In this document: positions 29,788 to 37,457 of the stretch, one piece after another | Position numbering within the stretch: the stretch's first letter is position 1 | How the letters are laid out: every line of letters begins with the position of its first letter | Source: Actinomycetota bacterium | Lineage (GTDB): Bacteria > Actinomycetota > Thermoleophilia > RBG-16-64-13 | Assembly: GCA_018830645.1 (NCBI GenBank) | Contig: JAHJSA010000033.1 | Span: 1-63,562 of the forward strand | Direction: 5' to 3' | Length of the DNA stretch: 63,562 nucleotides | Made by a program: the position numbers and the translations under genes | The notes under the pieces: model-generated | What the model was told of the DNA's origin: nothing | The model's input: the letters and a program-made list of their open reading frames with translations, nothing else | Databases searched by the model: none

Positions 29788-30992
29788 GCGCCACAGCCAC
29801 CGCGCCCCGGAGTTCCCCGCCGGCCAACGAGGTGCAGCTGGCCGGCGACATGCGACTGCTTCTCTCGGGGAACCACGCGGTATCCTACGGCGCCATGCGG
29901 GCGCGGCCCCAGGTGGTGCCCATCTATCCAATCACGCCCCAGACGCCCATCGCTGAGAAGATCAGCGACCTGCAGCTCGCGGGCGACTTCGACGTGGACC
30001 TCATGACCGCGGAGTCCGAGCATTCGGCGATGTCGGCGTGCATCACCGCGTCGCTCACCGGGGTGCGTGTGTTCACCGCCACCGCCTCGCAGGGTCTCTT
30101 CCTGATGCACGAGATGCTCCACTACGCCTCGGGCGCTCGCGCGCCGATCGTCATGGTGAACGTGAACCGCACCATCGGCTCGCCCTGGGGGTTCTGGCCC
30201 GACCAGACCGACAGTCTCGCTCAGCGCGACACCGGCTGGATCCAGTACTACACTGAGAACGGTCAGGAGTCTCTCGACACGGTGATCCAGGCGTTCAAGG
30301 TGGCCGAGGAGGTGCTCCTGCCGGCGATGGTCGTGCACGAAGCCTTCTACGTGTCGCACGCTCTGGAGCCGGTAACGGTGCCCTCCCAGGAGCGAGTCGA
30401 CGCCTACCTGCCGCCCTTCGATCCGGTCCACAAGCTCGACACCGAGATCGGTGAGTCTTGGGGCAACGTGGTCAACCAGGACATGTTCTACCGCCACCGC
30501 AAGGACCTGGGCACCGCGATGAACCAGGTGCTTGAGGTGTCGGTGCGGGCCGATGCCGAGTACGCCGACATGATGGGTCGCGGATACGGCATCCTCGAGA
30601 AGTACCGCACCGAGGACGCCGACATGCTGATCGTGGCCTTCGGCGCGATGGTGGGCACCGCTCGGGTGGCCGTGGACATGCTGCGGGCGGCAGGCAAGGC
30701 CGTGGGGCTCCTCAAGATCAAGCTCTTCCGGCCGTTCCCCGTGGAGGCGGTGCGGGCTGCCGTGGCGGGTGTCCCGCGCCTGGTTGTGATGGAGCGGAAC
30801 TTCTCTCCCGGCGGGGGAGGCGTCCTGCATCAGGAGCTGAAGGCCGCGCTGTACGGCATGCCCGACCCTCCGGCCGTGCACGGATACCTGGCCGGCGTGG
30901 GCGGGGTGAACGTCTCGCCCAAGAAGATGGTGGAGTTGGCTGAGAAGGCGCTGACCGACGAGCCGGTTCCCGACTCGGTGTGGCAGAGGTGA
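29784..30992 (+). CDS. porA: 2-oxoacid:ferredoxin oxidoreductase alpha subunit
   Basis: This 402-residue protein shows the POR/VOR alpha pattern: LLLSGNHAVSYGAMRA, VVPIYPITPQTPIAEKISD, then the TPP-domain pairing region (MTAESEHSAMSACITASLTG, ATASQGLFLMHEMLHYASGAR) and the C-terminal RNFSPGGGGVLHQELKA. It contributes the pyrimidine-binding half of the thiamine diphosphate site. An N-terminal Ala/Pro-rich stretch of about 20 residues precedes the domain. The start is chosen at the ATG overlapping the previous stop. The substrate could be pyruvate, a branched 2-oxoacid or another 2-oxoacid. Confidence 0.92.
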   Translation: MSATATAPRSSPPANEVQLAGDMRLLLSGNHAVSYGAMRARPQVVPIYPITPQTPIAEKISDLQLAGDFDVDLMTAESEHSAMSACITASLTGVRVFTATASQGLFLMHEMLHYASGARAPIVMVNVNRTIGSPWGFWPDQTDSLAQRDTGWIQYYTENGQESLDTVIQAFKVAEEVLLPAMVVHEAFYVSHALEPVTVPSQERVDAYLPPFDPVHKLDTEIGESWGNVVNQDMFYRHRKDLGTAMNQVLEVSVRADAEYADMMGRGYGILEKYRTEDADMLIVAFGAMVGTARVAVDMLRAAGKAVGLLKIKLFRPFPVEAVRAAVAGVPRLVVMERNFSPGGGGVLHQELKAALYGMPDPPAVHGYLAGVGGVNVSPKKMVELAEKALTDEPVPDSVWQR

Positions 30993-30997
30993 GGCGG

Positions 30998-31894
30998 ATG
31001 CATACGTACGAACTCGACGAGCAGACGGTCTTCAACTCCGGGCACAACGCCTGCCCCGGATGCGGTGAGGCCTTGGCCGTGCGCTACGTGCTGAACACGA
31101 TGGGCCCGAACACCATCGGGGTGGTGCCGCCATCCTGCATCGCCATCATCTGCGGTCCCCAGCCGTACAGCTCGATGCGCATACCGGTATACCAGACGAC
31201 GCTCGAGGCCAGCGCCGCGTCGGCCGCCGGCATCAGCCGGGCGCTGAAGCGCCAGGGCAAGCACGACGTGAACGTTCTCGCTATGGCCGGCGACGGCGGC
31301 ACCTACGACATCGGCTTCCAGGCCCTCTCCGGTGCCGCCGAACGCAACGAAGACATGGTGTACGTCTGCTTGGACAACGAGGGCTACATGAACACCGGCG
31401 CCCAGAAGAGCTCGTCGACCCCTTATCTCGCGGTGACCAGCTCCACTCCCGGTGGGAAGCCCAGCGACAAGAAGGACATCACCGAGATCATGGCCGCCCA
31501 CCGCATCCCCTATGTGGCCACGGCCACCGTGGGCTACCCCGACGACCTGGCGCGCAAGGTGGCCAAAGCCCGCGACATGGAAGGCATGCGCTTCATCGTG
31601 GTGCTCACCCCCTGCCTCGATGGGTGGGGCGTGGCCGACGATGGCGCGGTGCGGGTTTCACGCCTCGCGGTCGACACCGGCTTCTTCCCCCTGTACGAAG
31701 TCGAGGACGGAGAGCGGTATACGATCAACCACGGCCCCAAGGGCATCCCGGTGGAGCGCTACCTCGAGCAACAGAAGCGCTACCGGCATCTGGACGCGGA
31801 CCAGATCAAGGAGATCCAGACCGGAGTGGATCACCGGTGGAGCCTGCTGCAGGCGCGCGCTGAGTCCATGGCGCGTCCTGTTGTCTGCGACTAG
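30998..31894 (+). CDS. porB: 2-oxoacid:ferredoxin oxidoreductase beta subunit
   Basis: This 298-residue protein contains the TPP/Mg2+ motif GDGGTYDIGFQALSGAAER followed by NEGYMNTG, and an N-terminal cluster motif HNACPGCGEALAVRYV (CxxC of the proximal [4Fe-4S] cluster). These are the beta-subunit features of PorB. ATG 30998 is preferred over GTG 30980, because the longer start would overlap the porA end without a better ribosome-binding site (AGAGGTGAGG lies at 30985-30994). It completes a gamma-delta/GltD-alpha-beta operon. Confidence 0.92.
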   Translation: MHTYELDEQTVFNSGHNACPGCGEALAVRYVLNTMGPNTIGVVPPSCIAIICGPQPYSSMRIPVYQTTLEASAASAAGISRALKRQGKHDVNVLAMAGDGGTYDIGFQALSGAAERNEDMVYVCLDNEGYMNTGAQKSSSTPYLAVTSSTPGGKPSDKKDITEIMAAHRIPYVATATVGYPDDLARKVAKARDMEGMRFIVVLTPCLDGWGVADDGAVRVSRLAVDTGFFPLYEVEDGERYTINHGPKGIPVERYLEQQKRYRHLDADQIKEIQTGVDHRWSLLQARAESMARPVVCD

Positions 31895-31957
31895 GGGTGC
31901 GAGCGTAGCTGCGCGGCCGGGGTGCGTGTAGCTCCGTCGTCTTCGCGGCACCGACGC

Positions 31958-31963
31958 TATACT
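31958..31963 (+). promoter_or_regulatory. Probable -10 element of the xdhC-mod operon
   Basis: TATACT at 31958-31963, in the sequence GACGCTATACTTTCC, is the best -10 candidate in the 153-base gap before xdhC. A -35 at the right distance is weak. It may be an activator-dependent promoter, or the genes may be read from upstream. Confidence 0.45.
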
Positions 31964-32047
31964 TTCCCCTTGGATCGTCCGGACCGGATCGTGCGTCCTC
32001 CGGCCCATCGGACGGCCGTGACCGCCGAATCAAGGTAAGGAGCAACC

Positions 32048-32974
32048 GTGGAAACCACCCACCTGTATCGCACCATGGCCGATCTGGCCGATCAGGGTAC
32101 GCCCTTCGTGCTGGCCACCGTCATCGAATCCGTCGGCTCGACCCCGCGCAAGGCCGGCTCCAAGATGATCGTGATGGCCGACGGTCGTACGGTGGACACC
32201 GTGGGCGGGGGCAAGGTCGAGGCTCAGGTGATCGCCGACTCCGTGGAGGCTCTCAAGCGAGGCGTGTCCGAGGTCAAGGAATACGACCTGCGCCCCACCG
32301 GCGAGCATGCCCTAGGCATGGTGTGCGGCGGGCACGTCAAGGTGTTCCTCGAAGTGCACGTGCCGTCCAACACCCTTCTCATCATCGGAGCCGGGCACAT
32401 CGGCCAGAAGCTGTGTCCCATGGCGAAGGCTCTCGAGTTCAGGGTGATTGTGCTCGACGCCCGGGCGGAATACGCCAACGCCGACCGCTTCCCGCTGGCC
32501 GATGGAATCGTCGTGGGTCACCCCAAGGACGTGGCCGAGCTGGTGGCCATCGACGACCGCACCCACATCGTGATCGTGACCCACGGCCACATGCACGACA
32601 AGGACGCCCTGCGCTCGGTGGCGGGTGCGGGCGCGGGGTACGTGGGCATGATCGGCAGCCGCGGCAAGGTGAAGACCGTGCTCTCCGAGTTGATGGAGGA
32701 GGGTGTCTCCGCCGAGGTGCTGGCCAAGGTCAAGGCCCCGATCGGGCTCGACCTGGGCGGTCACACCCCGGGCGAGGTGAGCCTGAGCATCCTGGCGCAG
32801 GTGGTGGCCGAGCGCCACGGCAAGGGCGGATCGGCCGGTCCGGCGGCCCTGTCGGTTGCGCAGGCGACGGCCGAGGCCACCGTCCCGTCGGCGGGGCAGC
32901 CGGCGCCGGTCGACGCAGCGCCCCAGGCGAAGCGCACCGCGGCGGTCTCCTCGGAGGCCGGTCTTGACCGATAG
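32048..32974 (+). CDS. xdhC: XdhC-type molybdenum-hydroxylase maturation protein
   Basis: This 308-residue protein has an XdhC/CoxI N-terminal domain (FVLATVIESVGSTPRKAGSKM, TVGGGKVEAQV) and a Rossmann C-terminal domain (LLIIGAGHIGQKLCPMAKAL, GYVGMIGSRGK, IGLDLGGHTPGEVSLSILAQ). XdhC binds molybdenum cofactor, promotes its sulfuration and hands it to xanthine-dehydrogenase-type enzymes such as the one at 54322-58477. The C-terminal about 45 residues are an Ala/Pro-rich low-complexity tail. The GTG start has GGAGC upstream. The end overlaps the next gene by 11 bases. Confidence 0.92.
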   Translation: METTHLYRTMADLADQGTPFVLATVIESVGSTPRKAGSKMIVMADGRTVDTVGGGKVEAQVIADSVEALKRGVSEVKEYDLRPTGEHALGMVCGGHVKVFLEVHVPSNTLLIIGAGHIGQKLCPMAKALEFRVIVLDARAEYANADRFPLADGIVVGHPKDVAELVAIDDRTHIVIVTHGHMHDKDALRSVAGAGAGYVGMIGSRGKVKTVLSELMEEGVSAEVLAKVKAPIGLDLGGHTPGEVSLSILAQVVAERHGKGGSAGPAALSVAQATAEATVPSAGQPAPVDAAPQAKRTAAVSSEAGLDR

Positions 32975-33830
32975 CATCCTCGTCGTGGTGAAGGGCGCCG
33001 GCGACCTGGCGACAGGCGTGGCGCTGCGTCTACACCGGGTGGGCATGGCCGTGGTCATGACCGAGGTGCAGCGACCCACGGTCATACGACGCACGGTCGC
33101 GTTCGCCGAAGCGGTCTACGAGGGGCGGGTCACCGTGGAACACGTGGAGGCGGAGCTGGTGGATGGTCGGGAGGCGGCCGAGCGCACGATCTCCGCGGGA
33201 CGCATCGCCCTGATGGTGGACCCGTCCGCCGAGTCGGCCCTCACGCTGAGCCCAGCCCTGGTCGTGGACGCGATCATCGCCAAGAGGAACACAGGCACCT
33301 GCATTACCGACGCCCCCGCTGTTGTGGCGCTCGGGCCGGGCTTTGCGGCCGGTACCGACTGCCACGCGGTGGTCGAGACCATGCGCGGCCACAACCTCGG
33401 CCGTGTGATCTGGCAGGGAGCGGCCGCGCCGAACACGGGCGTCCCCGGCGAGATCGGTGGTGCCGGCGCCGAGCGCGTGTTGCGCGCGCCAGGGCCGGGC
33501 AGGTTCGCGGGCGCTCGCCGTATCGGCGACGTCGTGGCCCCCGGCGACGTGGTGGGCTACGTGGGCGACGAGCCGGTCGTCACGACTATCGGGGGCGTTC
33601 TTCGCGGGCTGCTGCACGACGATCTAGAGGTCACGAGAGGCTTCAAGGTGGCCGACGTCGATCCGAGGGCCGACCCAAGCCACTGCCTCACCGTCTCCGA
33701 CAAAGCCCTCGCCGTGGCGGGGGGTGTCGTGGAGGCGGCCGGTGTGTTGCTTGGCGGCTTCCGCGCGGGGGAGTCCTGGGTGGCCGGGTGCCCCGTGGCT
33801 CCCACCGCCGACGGACTCCGTGGTGAGTAG
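32964..33830 (+). CDS. yqeB: YqeB/EF2563-family selenium-dependent molybdenum hydroxylase accessory protein
   Basis: This 288-residue protein begins DSILVVVKGAGDLATGVALRLHRVGMAVVMTEVQRPTVIRRTVAFAEAVY and ends with KALAVAGGVVEAAGVLL, characteristic of the EF2563/YqeB family that accompanies selenium-dependent molybdenum hydroxylases. The start is taken at TTG 32964 with GGAGG (32953-32957) upstream, because the frame further upstream lies inside xdhC. It implies that the molybdenum hydroxylase of this organism may need extra modification (sulfur or selenium ligand). No selD/selB genes are visible in the window. Confidence 0.85.
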   Translation: MTDSILVVVKGAGDLATGVALRLHRVGMAVVMTEVQRPTVIRRTVAFAEAVYEGRVTVEHVEAELVDGREAAERTISAGRIALMVDPSAESALTLSPALVVDAIIAKRNTGTCITDAPAVVALGPGFAAGTDCHAVVETMRGHNLGRVIWQGAAAPNTGVPGEIGGAGAERVLRAPGPGRFAGARRIGDVVAPGDVVGYVGDEPVVTTIGGVLRGLLHDDLEVTRGFKVADVDPRADPSHCLTVSDKALAVAGGVVEAAGVLLGGFRAGESWVAGCPVAPTADGLRGE

Positions 33831-34668
33831 GCCCGCGCCGCGCGCCGCGGGGCCGCCCATGGGGCGACTCGCCGCGGTCGCACTGGCGCTCGTGGCGGGC
33901 GCGGTGCTCGTGGCCGGCGCAGGGCTCGGGTGCTCGGACGCGGGCGCGGGACAGGCCGGCCCCAGTTCGGATGACTCCGTCACCTTGACGGTTTCCGCGG
34001 CTTCCGACCTTACCCTGGCACTCGAGGAGATCGGACGTCTGTACCACGAGCAGACCGGGGTGGACGTCACCTTCAACTACGGGTCCAGCGGGCAGCTGTC
34101 GCAGCAGATCGCGGCCGGTGCCCCTGTCGACCTGTTCTTCTCGGCGAACCGGAGGTTCGTACAGGAGCTGGTGGACGCCGGCGTGGTGGGTGAGGTGGAC
34201 ACCGCCCTCTACGCCATCGGGCGCATTACTCTGTGGACGCGAGCCGACAGTCCGTTGAGGATTGAGGGGTTGGCCGATCTACTGGATCCGCAGGTGAAGC
34301 GCATCGCCATCGCCAATCCCGACCACGCGCCCTACGGGGTGGCGGCGCGAGAGGCGTTGCAGGCGGCCGGTCTGTGGGAGCAACTCCAGCCGCGCATCGT
34401 AATGGCCGAGAACGTGCTGCAGGCTCTTCAGTTCGCGGATTCGGGCAACGCGGACGTGGCCATCGTGGCCCGCTCGCTCAGCGTACAGGGGGACGGCAGG
34501 TGGGTGCTCGTGCCCGAAGACCTCCATTCCCCGCTGGAGCAGACCCTGGCGGTGATACCGCGGTCGTCTTTGGCGGAGGAGGCGCGCCAGTTTGCGGATT
34601 TCGTCAACGGCCCGGTGGGGCGCCCCGTTCTGCAGCGGTACGGGTTCGGTCTACCAGGCGAGGAATGA
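33823..34668 (+). CDS. modA: Molybdate-binding lipoprotein ModA
   Basis: This 281-residue (from GTG 33823) periplasmic binding protein starts with a signal sequence (MGRLAAVALALVAGAVLV) and a lipobox (AGLGC). The mature part has the ModA sequence: TLTVSAASDLTLALEEIGRLY, VTFNYGSSGQLSQQIAAGAPVDLFFSA, IAIANPDHAPYGVAAREALQA and NADVAIVARS. The GTG at 33823 overlaps the upstream stop; an ATG at 33859 just before the signal peptide is an equally good start. It captures molybdate for ModBC, which supports the molybdenum enzymes. Confidence 0.9.
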   Translation: MSRPAPRAAGPPMGRLAAVALALVAGAVLVAGAGLGCSDAGAGQAGPSSDDSVTLTVSAASDLTLALEEIGRLYHEQTGVDVTFNYGSSGQLSQQIAAGAPVDLFFSANRRFVQELVDAGVVGEVDTALYAIGRITLWTRADSPLRIEGLADLLDPQVKRIAIANPDHAPYGVAAREALQAAGLWEQLQPRIVMAENVLQALQFADSGNADVAIVARSLSVQGDGRWVLVPEDLHSPLEQTLAVIPRSSLAEEARQFADFVNGPVGRPVLQRYGFGLPGEE

Positions 34669-34784
34669 TGACGGCGCTGGCGAGAGAGCAGGAGTCCGCG
34701 ACACCTCGGCTGCCTGTGAACGCGGAGGCACCCGCGCCGCCGGCTGACGGGACGGGTGTCCGCACCTCGGGAGGCGGTAGGTGA
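34665..34784 (+). CDS. Tiny coupled ORF between modA and modB
   Basis: The 39-codon frame starts with ATG 34665 overlapping the modA stop (ATGA), and its TGA overlaps the modB GTG. It encodes a Pro/Ala/Gly-rich peptide without recognisable domain. The precise coupling at both ends could make it a translational bridge rather than a functional protein. No homology or membrane segment can be claimed. Confidence 0.35.
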   Translation: MMTALAREQESATPRLPVNAEAPAPPADGTGVRTSGGGR

Positions 34785-35419
34785 TCGGCGAAGCTCTCCT
34801 CATGTCGCTGAAAGTGACCGCGGTGGCCACCGTCGCCATCGTGGTGGTGGGGTTGGCGCTCGGCCTCGTCATGGCGCGTACGCGCTTCTTCGGGAAGAGC
34901 GTCGTCGAGACGCTCATCATGATCCCGCTGGTGCTTCCCCCCACTGTCGTGGGGTACTACCTGCTGCTGCTTCTGGGGAGCGGCGGCCCCTTTGTCGAAT
35001 GGCTATCGCTGGAAGTGGTTTTCACCTGGCATGCCGCCGCCTTTGCCTCGTTCGTGGTGGGACTTCCGCTCATGGTGCAGGCCAGCAAGGCCGCCATCGC
35101 CGGCGTGGACCCCACCCTGGAGAATGCTGCCCGCACCCTGGGCTCGTCCGAGCCCGGTGTGTTCTTCCGGGTGACCCTGCCCCTGGCGCGCCGTGGCGTG
35201 CTGGCCGGGTCGGTGTTGGGTGGCGCGCGGGCGCTGGGCGAGTTCGGGGCCACCCTGATGGTCGCCGGGAACATCCCCGGCCGCACGCAGACCATGCCGC
35301 TGCTCATCTACGACGCGGTGCAGCGCCGAGACTACGTCACCGCGAACCTGTTGGTGCTGGTGATGACGGGGCTGGCCTTCTTCAGCCTCTGGGCCGTGCG
35401 CAGGCTGGGGGATTCATGA
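34781..35419 (+). CDS. modB: Molybdate ABC importer permease ModB
   Basis: This 212-residue protein has five to six membrane segments and the ModB features MSLKVTAVATVAIVVVGL, VVETLIMIPLVLPPTVVGYYLL, the cytoplasmic coupling helix region (AAIAGVDPTLENAARTLGSS) and GGARALGEFGATLMVAGNIPG. GTG 34781 overlaps the end of the tiny ORF. The stop overlaps the modC start. It pairs with ModC and ModA to import molybdate or tungstate. Confidence 0.93.
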   Translation: MIGEALLMSLKVTAVATVAIVVVGLALGLVMARTRFFGKSVVETLIMIPLVLPPTVVGYYLLLLLGSGGPFVEWLSLEVVFTWHAAAFASFVVGLPLMVQASKAAIAGVDPTLENAARTLGSSEPGVFFRVTLPLARRGVLAGSVLGGARALGEFGATLMVAGNIPGRTQTMPLLIYDAVQRRDYVTANLLVLVMTGLAFFSLWAVRRLGDS

Positions 35420-36537
35420 CGCCCCGCCTGCGTCTGGACATCGAGAAGCGCTACGATTCCTTCGAGCTCCACATGGAACTCGAGGTGGGCACCGAGATCA
35501 TGGTCTTGTTCGGTCCCTCGGGTGCGGGGAAGACTACCACCCTCCAGGCCGTCTCCGGGCTACTCTCTCCCGACGCGGGCGAGATCGAGTTCGACGGCGA
35601 CGTGTTCTTCAGGCGTTCGCGTCCGGGCGATCGCGTCGACCTGCCCGCTCGACGCCGCGGGGTGGGATACGTGTTCCAGGGCTACGCGCTCTTCCCCCAC
35701 CTCACAGCTCTCGAGAACGTGGCCTTCCCCCTTCGCGGCCACACTAGCCGGGGGAAGCCCGAGGCTGAGGAGCTACTCGAGTCCATGCGCATCCAACACC
35801 TTGCCCACCGCTACCCGCGGGAGATGTCGGGCGGTCAGCAGCAGCGAGTGGCCCTGGCTCGAGCCCTGGCGGCCCGGCCCGGCATCCTGCTGCTCGACGA
35901 GCCTTTCTCCGCTGTCGACCGGCCCATGCGTGAGCGCCTGCAGCGCGACCTGCGCCGTCTTCAAGCGGAGCTGGGCTTGGTGGTGCTCTGTGTGACGCAC
36001 AACCTGGAAGACGCGTTCGGTGTGGGCCACCGCCTGGCGGTGGTACAGGACGGCCGCGTTCAGCAGGTGGGCCGCGTCGGCGAGGTGCTCCGTCGCCCGC
36101 GCGACCTCCGCTCCGCCGAAGTGGTGGGGGTGAGCAACGTGTTCCACGCCCTCGTGGTCGAGGCGAGCGCCGATGGTCTGGTGCTCGACTGGGATGGGCT
36201 ACGTCTCGAGGCGCCGCCTCAGCACACCGAGGTGGGCGAGCGGGTGCCCGTGTACATCCGGCCCGAGGATGTCAAAGTGCTCTACCCGGATCGGCGAATC
36301 GGGGAGTCTCTGCGCGCGAACCGAGTGGAGGCGGTGGTGGTGGATCTGCATCACTCGGGTACCGTCCAGAGCCTCCGCGTCGAACTCCCGAACGGCCACG
36401 AGGTAGACGTGCGGTTCCCCGGCTACACGTACTTGCCGCTGAACCTCTCAGTGGGCGGCACTGTGGAACTCTGCCTACGGCGTGAGGCGGTGGGGCTGTT
36501 GCACGGTCCGGAGGGCGTCGAGGCGCGCTCGTCGTAG
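35416..36537 (+). CDS. modC: Molybdate ABC importer ATPase ModC
   Basis: This 373-residue ATPase has Walker A FGPSGAGKTTT, Q-loop YVFQGYALFPHL, signature EMSGGQQQRVALARALA, Walker B ILLLDEPFSAVD and the H-loop VTHNLEDA. After about residue 240 a TOBE-like domain (VYIRPEDVKVL, then VVVDLHHSGTVQSLRVEL) completes the ModC architecture. The TOBE/mop domain senses molybdate. The start overlaps the modB stop (ATGA). Confidence 0.93.
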   Translation: MTPRLRLDIEKRYDSFELHMELEVGTEIMVLFGPSGAGKTTTLQAVSGLLSPDAGEIEFDGDVFFRRSRPGDRVDLPARRRGVGYVFQGYALFPHLTALENVAFPLRGHTSRGKPEAEELLESMRIQHLAHRYPREMSGGQQQRVALARALAARPGILLLDEPFSAVDRPMRERLQRDLRRLQAELGLVVLCVTHNLEDAFGVGHRLAVVQDGRVQQVGRVGEVLRRPRDLRSAEVVGVSNVFHALVVEASADGLVLDWDGLRLEAPPQHTEVGERVPVYIRPEDVKVLYPDRRIGESLRANRVEAVVVDLHHSGTVQSLRVELPNGHEVDVRFPGYTYLPLNLSVGGTVELCLRREAVGLLHGPEGVEARSS

Positions 36538-36560
36538 GCTGGAACGCGCCGCCCCTCGTG

Positions 36561-36610
36561 CCGGTCAGCGGCGGCCGGGGTGGCCGGTCAGCGGCGGCCG
36601 GGGTGGCCGG
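36561..36610 (+). repeat. Perfect 23-bp tandem duplication at the PIN gene stop
   Basis: The 23-bp unit starting CCGGTCAGCGG and ending GGGGTGG occurs at 36561-36583 and 36584-36606, followed by CCGG of a third copy. It covers the 3' end and stop codon (TGA complement within TCA at 36588) of the PIN toxin gene. Either copy would supply the same terminal codons, so gene length is hardly changed. Confidence 0.95.
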
Positions 36611-37016
36611 CGCCGCGCTCGCGGAGCAGTCGCCAGGCCTGGCGCGGCGAGACCGTGGTGATCGGCAGACGTTCGCTCTCGTCGAGGAGGTCTGCGTCGC
36701 CGGTCACCAGGAGGTCGGCCCGGGCCGCCACAGCGGAGGCCACGATCCACTCGTCATCGGGATCACGCAGGCCCAGCGACAGATGTGCGGCCGGCTTCGG
36801 CTCGATTCCGGATCTTCCCCTGAGGAGCAGTTCGACTCGCTCGACCACGGACAGTTCGGCGGCGAGCTTCTCGACCAGCACGAACCTCGTCTCGGATAGC
36901 ACGACCTCACCGACATTCAGTTCGTGTTCCGTGAGGGCAAACTCCAGCAGGTCCGCGCAGAGCCCGCGGGCGACGAACGCGCTCACCAGCACGTTCGTGT
37001 CGAGGAAGACCCTCAC
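36588..37016 (-). CDS. PIN-domain toxin (VapC/COG1569-type)
   Basis: This 142-residue PIN protein has the acidic residues in MRVFLDTNVLVSAFVARG (Asp6), VVLSETRFVLVEKL (Glu), LRDPDDEWIVASAVAARADLLVTGDADLL (Asp residues). The long helical insertion before RDPDDEWI and its LVTGD motif are typical of the COG1569/PIN_3 subgroup. It is a probable endoribonuclease toxin. The antitoxin gene overlaps it by four bases. The end of the gene lies in the 23-bp duplication. Confidence 0.87.
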   Translation of the reverse strand: MRVFLDTNVLVSAFVARGLCADLLEFALTEHELNVGEVVLSETRFVLVEKLAAELSVVERVELLLRGRSGIEPKPAAHLSLGLRDPDDEWIVASAVAARADLLVTGDADLLDESERLPITTVSPRQAWRLLRERGAGHPGRR

Positions 37017-37231
37017 GAAACGATCGAGAAGACGTCCTCGTCGGTGAGCAGGTCGCGGGCCTCACCATACGGCAGGAGCTGCGCGCGTAGCTCCCTGAAC
37101 TCCTGCACCGCGAGCTGTCGCCGCAGCGCGTCGCGCACGACTTCGCTTCGAGTGCGGCCGGTGCGGGCCATCACCTGATCCAAGGCGAGCTCCAAGTCTT
37201 CATCCAGACGAATGGTGAGGGTCCTTCCCAT
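37013..37231 (-). CDS. CopG/RHH antitoxin of the PIN module
   Basis: This 72-residue ribbon-helix-helix protein has strand RTLTIRLDEDLELAL, helices VMARTGRTRSEVVRDALRRQLAV, and a C-terminal toxin-binding tail. The ATG at 37231 is immediately preceded by an operator-like palindrome, so the message is probably leaderless. The stop overlaps the toxin start. Confidence 0.88.
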   Translation of the reverse strand: MGRTLTIRLDEDLELALDQVMARTGRTRSEVVRDALRRQLAVQEFRELRAQLLPYGEARDLLTDEDVFSIVS

Positions 37232-37248
37232 GTATTACAGTGTAACAC
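37232..37248 (-). promoter_or_regulatory. Palindromic operator and -10 of the PIN/RHH module
   Basis: GTATTACAGTGTAACAC is an imperfect 17-bp palindrome (14 of 17 positions symmetrical, central TTACAGTGTAA perfect). On the minus strand it contains TACACT (37239-37244) eight bases before the antitoxin ATG, consistent with a leaderless, autorepressed promoter. The remaining 37249-37457 stretch holds no recognised gene. Confidence 0.6.
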
Positions 37249-37457
37249 AAGAGGTGCGCGCAGAAGACCGAATATGCACGCGGCGCTCGGGCATGTCGCC
37301 CTTCGCGCGCGTGCGAACACGCTACGCGGGGGGCGAGCTTCTAGCGATAGGACTTTGGACCCGCATTGGCCGCGTCCCGCCGCGATCGGCCGGCCCCCGG
37401 CCGTCCATCCGGCCTTGGCGGGCCCTACCGCTTTCGTGCGGCCAACGGGCTGCTCTC

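Noticed and set aside
36541-36610. CRISPR-like repeat at the end of the PIN gene
   Set aside because: Only two adjacent 23-bp copies without spacers; it is a simple tandem duplication.
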